Source of the DNA: Anaerovibrio sp.
Lineage (GTDB): Bacteria; Bacillota; Negativicutes; Selenomonadales; Selenomonadaceae
Length of the DNA: 15,440 nucleotides
Assembly: GCA_016302095.1 (NCBI GenBank)
Contig: JAEDOE010000006.1
Location: forward strand, 1-15,440
Direction: 5' to 3'
The notes under the pieces are model-generated. The model saw only the letters and a program-made list of their open reading frames with translations, searched no databases and was not told where the DNA came from. Position 1 is the first letter of the stretch; the number at the start of each line of letters is the position of its first letter. Made by a program: the position numbers and the translations under genes. Shown one piece after another: positions 14,894 to 15,440 of the stretch.

Positions 14894-15440
14894 ATGATTG
14901 AAGATGTGGTACGACTACAGTTGCCAGTAAGTGAGGAGCTGGCAATTCAGAAAAATGTCATACAGGGAGAAAAGGGCCCGGGCAAGAGGATTTGCGTGAT
15001 TACCGGCACCCATGGCGATGAGCTGGAGGGGCAGTATGTAGCGTGGCAGCTGGGCCGTATTTTGGCGGAAAAAAAGGCGGAGCTTCTGGGAAGCGTGGAG
15101 ATTTATCCTTCCCTTAACCCTATGGGCATAAGCACCATTTATCGCGGCCTGCCGGGCTTTGACCTGGATATGAACAGAATTTTCCCGGGCAGCGAGGGTG
15201 GCTCCATGTATGAGTATGTGGCCAAGAAAATCGTGGATGATATTCAGGGAGCGGATTTGGCGGTGGATATCCACGCCAGCAATATTTTTTTGCGGGAGCT
15301 GCCTCAGATTCGCATCAATGAGCTGACGGCGGACAAGCTGGTGCCCATGGCCAGCCACATGAATATGGATTTGATCTGGGTACATAGTGCGGCTACCGTG
15401 CTGGAAAGCACCCTGGCCTGGAGCCTGAACAGCATCGGCA
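14894..15440 (+). CDS. AstE/AspA-type zinc-dependent deacylase (M14-like), 3' end cut by window
   Basis: The reading frame is open to the window end, with 182 codons visible. It carries the succinylglutamate desuccinylase/aspartoacylase signature: GTHGDELEG with zinc ligands His40 and Glu43, SLNPMG (75-76 = NP), DLDMNRIFPG (Asn94-Arg95) and the third zinc ligand His127 in VDIHAS. The family hydrolyses N-acyl or peptide-like amide bonds with a bound zinc; the substrate here is unknown. The ATG at 14894 is the first start after an in-frame stop (14891). GAGG (14877-14880) is rather far, 13 nt, so initiation may be weak. Lying 115 nt after the transglutaminase gene, it probably belongs to the same pathway, pairing amide-bond synthesis with hydrolysis. 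Confidence 0.85.
   Translation, partial: MIEDVVRLQLPVSEELAIQKNVIQGEKGPGKRICVITGTHGDELEGQYVAWQLGRILAEKKAELLGSVEIYPSLNPMGISTIYRGLPGFDLDMNRIFPGSEGGSMYEYVAKKIVDDIQGADLAVDIHASNIFLRELPQIRINELTADKLVPMASHMNMDLIWVHSAATVLESTLAWSLNSIG

Noticed and set aside
1..15440. CRISPR arrays, insertion sequences, tRNA/rRNA genes, phage or attachment sites, and the Anbu protease that sometimes accompanies the COG2308/COG2307/COG1305 set
   Set aside because: No regularly spaced repeats, transposase or integrase coding, RNA gene signatures or Anbu-like protein were seen in the window.

Overview
The window reads as chromosomal DNA of an anaerobic Firmicute of the class Negativicutes (Selenomonas / Anaerovibrio / Mitsuokella-like). 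This is inferred from the roughly 50% GC content, strong purine-rich Shine-Dalgarno sites, sigma-70-type promoters, an oxygen-sensitive Fe-S type PurF, and the general look of the proteins. No rRNA or other taxonomic marker is present, so the genus is not fixed. All convincing genes lie on the + strand, and there is no sign of mobile elements, tRNA/rRNA genes or CRISPR.

Layout. (1) 1-2335: a terminator of an off-window gene, a near-consensus promoter and a long leader (about 345 nt) with a 20-bp closing stem. These precede a long YeiH-type (UPF0324, 'putative sulfate exporter') membrane protein and a 63-residue single-pass membrane protein, closed by a terminator. (2) 2357-8467: a purine operon, purE-purF-purM-purN-purH(N)-purD, with its own promoter, a hairpin-rich leader and a perfect 15-bp terminator. 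The purH gene encodes only the IMP cyclohydrolase half and stops at the domain boundary. purK, purC, purL, purB and the AICAR transformylase are not in the window. (3) 8525-11735: a promoter and two genes overlapping by one base, a membrane-anchored solute-binding protein and a 7TM receptor-type diguanylate cyclase (GGEEF). Together they look like a ligand-sensing c-di-GMP module. (4) 11799-15440: an inverted repeat, a promoter and an intrinsic terminator/attenuator, then a circularly permuted ATP-grasp protein (COG2308), an alpha-E protein (COG2307), a transglutaminase-like cysteine protease (COG1305) and the start of an AstE/AspA-type zinc deacylase running off the end. This is the predicted amidoligase/peptide-modification cluster of unknown product, here with a metal-dependent amide hydrolase next to it.

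How the parts work. The purine operon carries PRPP to GAR to FGAR (PurF, PurD, PurN), FGAM to AIR (PurM), N5-CAIR to CAIR (PurE) and the last step FAICAR to IMP, with the other steps encoded elsewhere. The solute-binding protein probably presents an extracytoplasmic ligand to the cyclase. The last cluster probably forms and breaks amide bonds in an unknown peptide-like compound. The candidates most likely to be undescribed are the YeiH leader RNA, the solute-binding-protein/7TM-cyclase pair, and the ATP-grasp/alpha-E/transglutaminase/deacylase operon with its attenuator-like leader.
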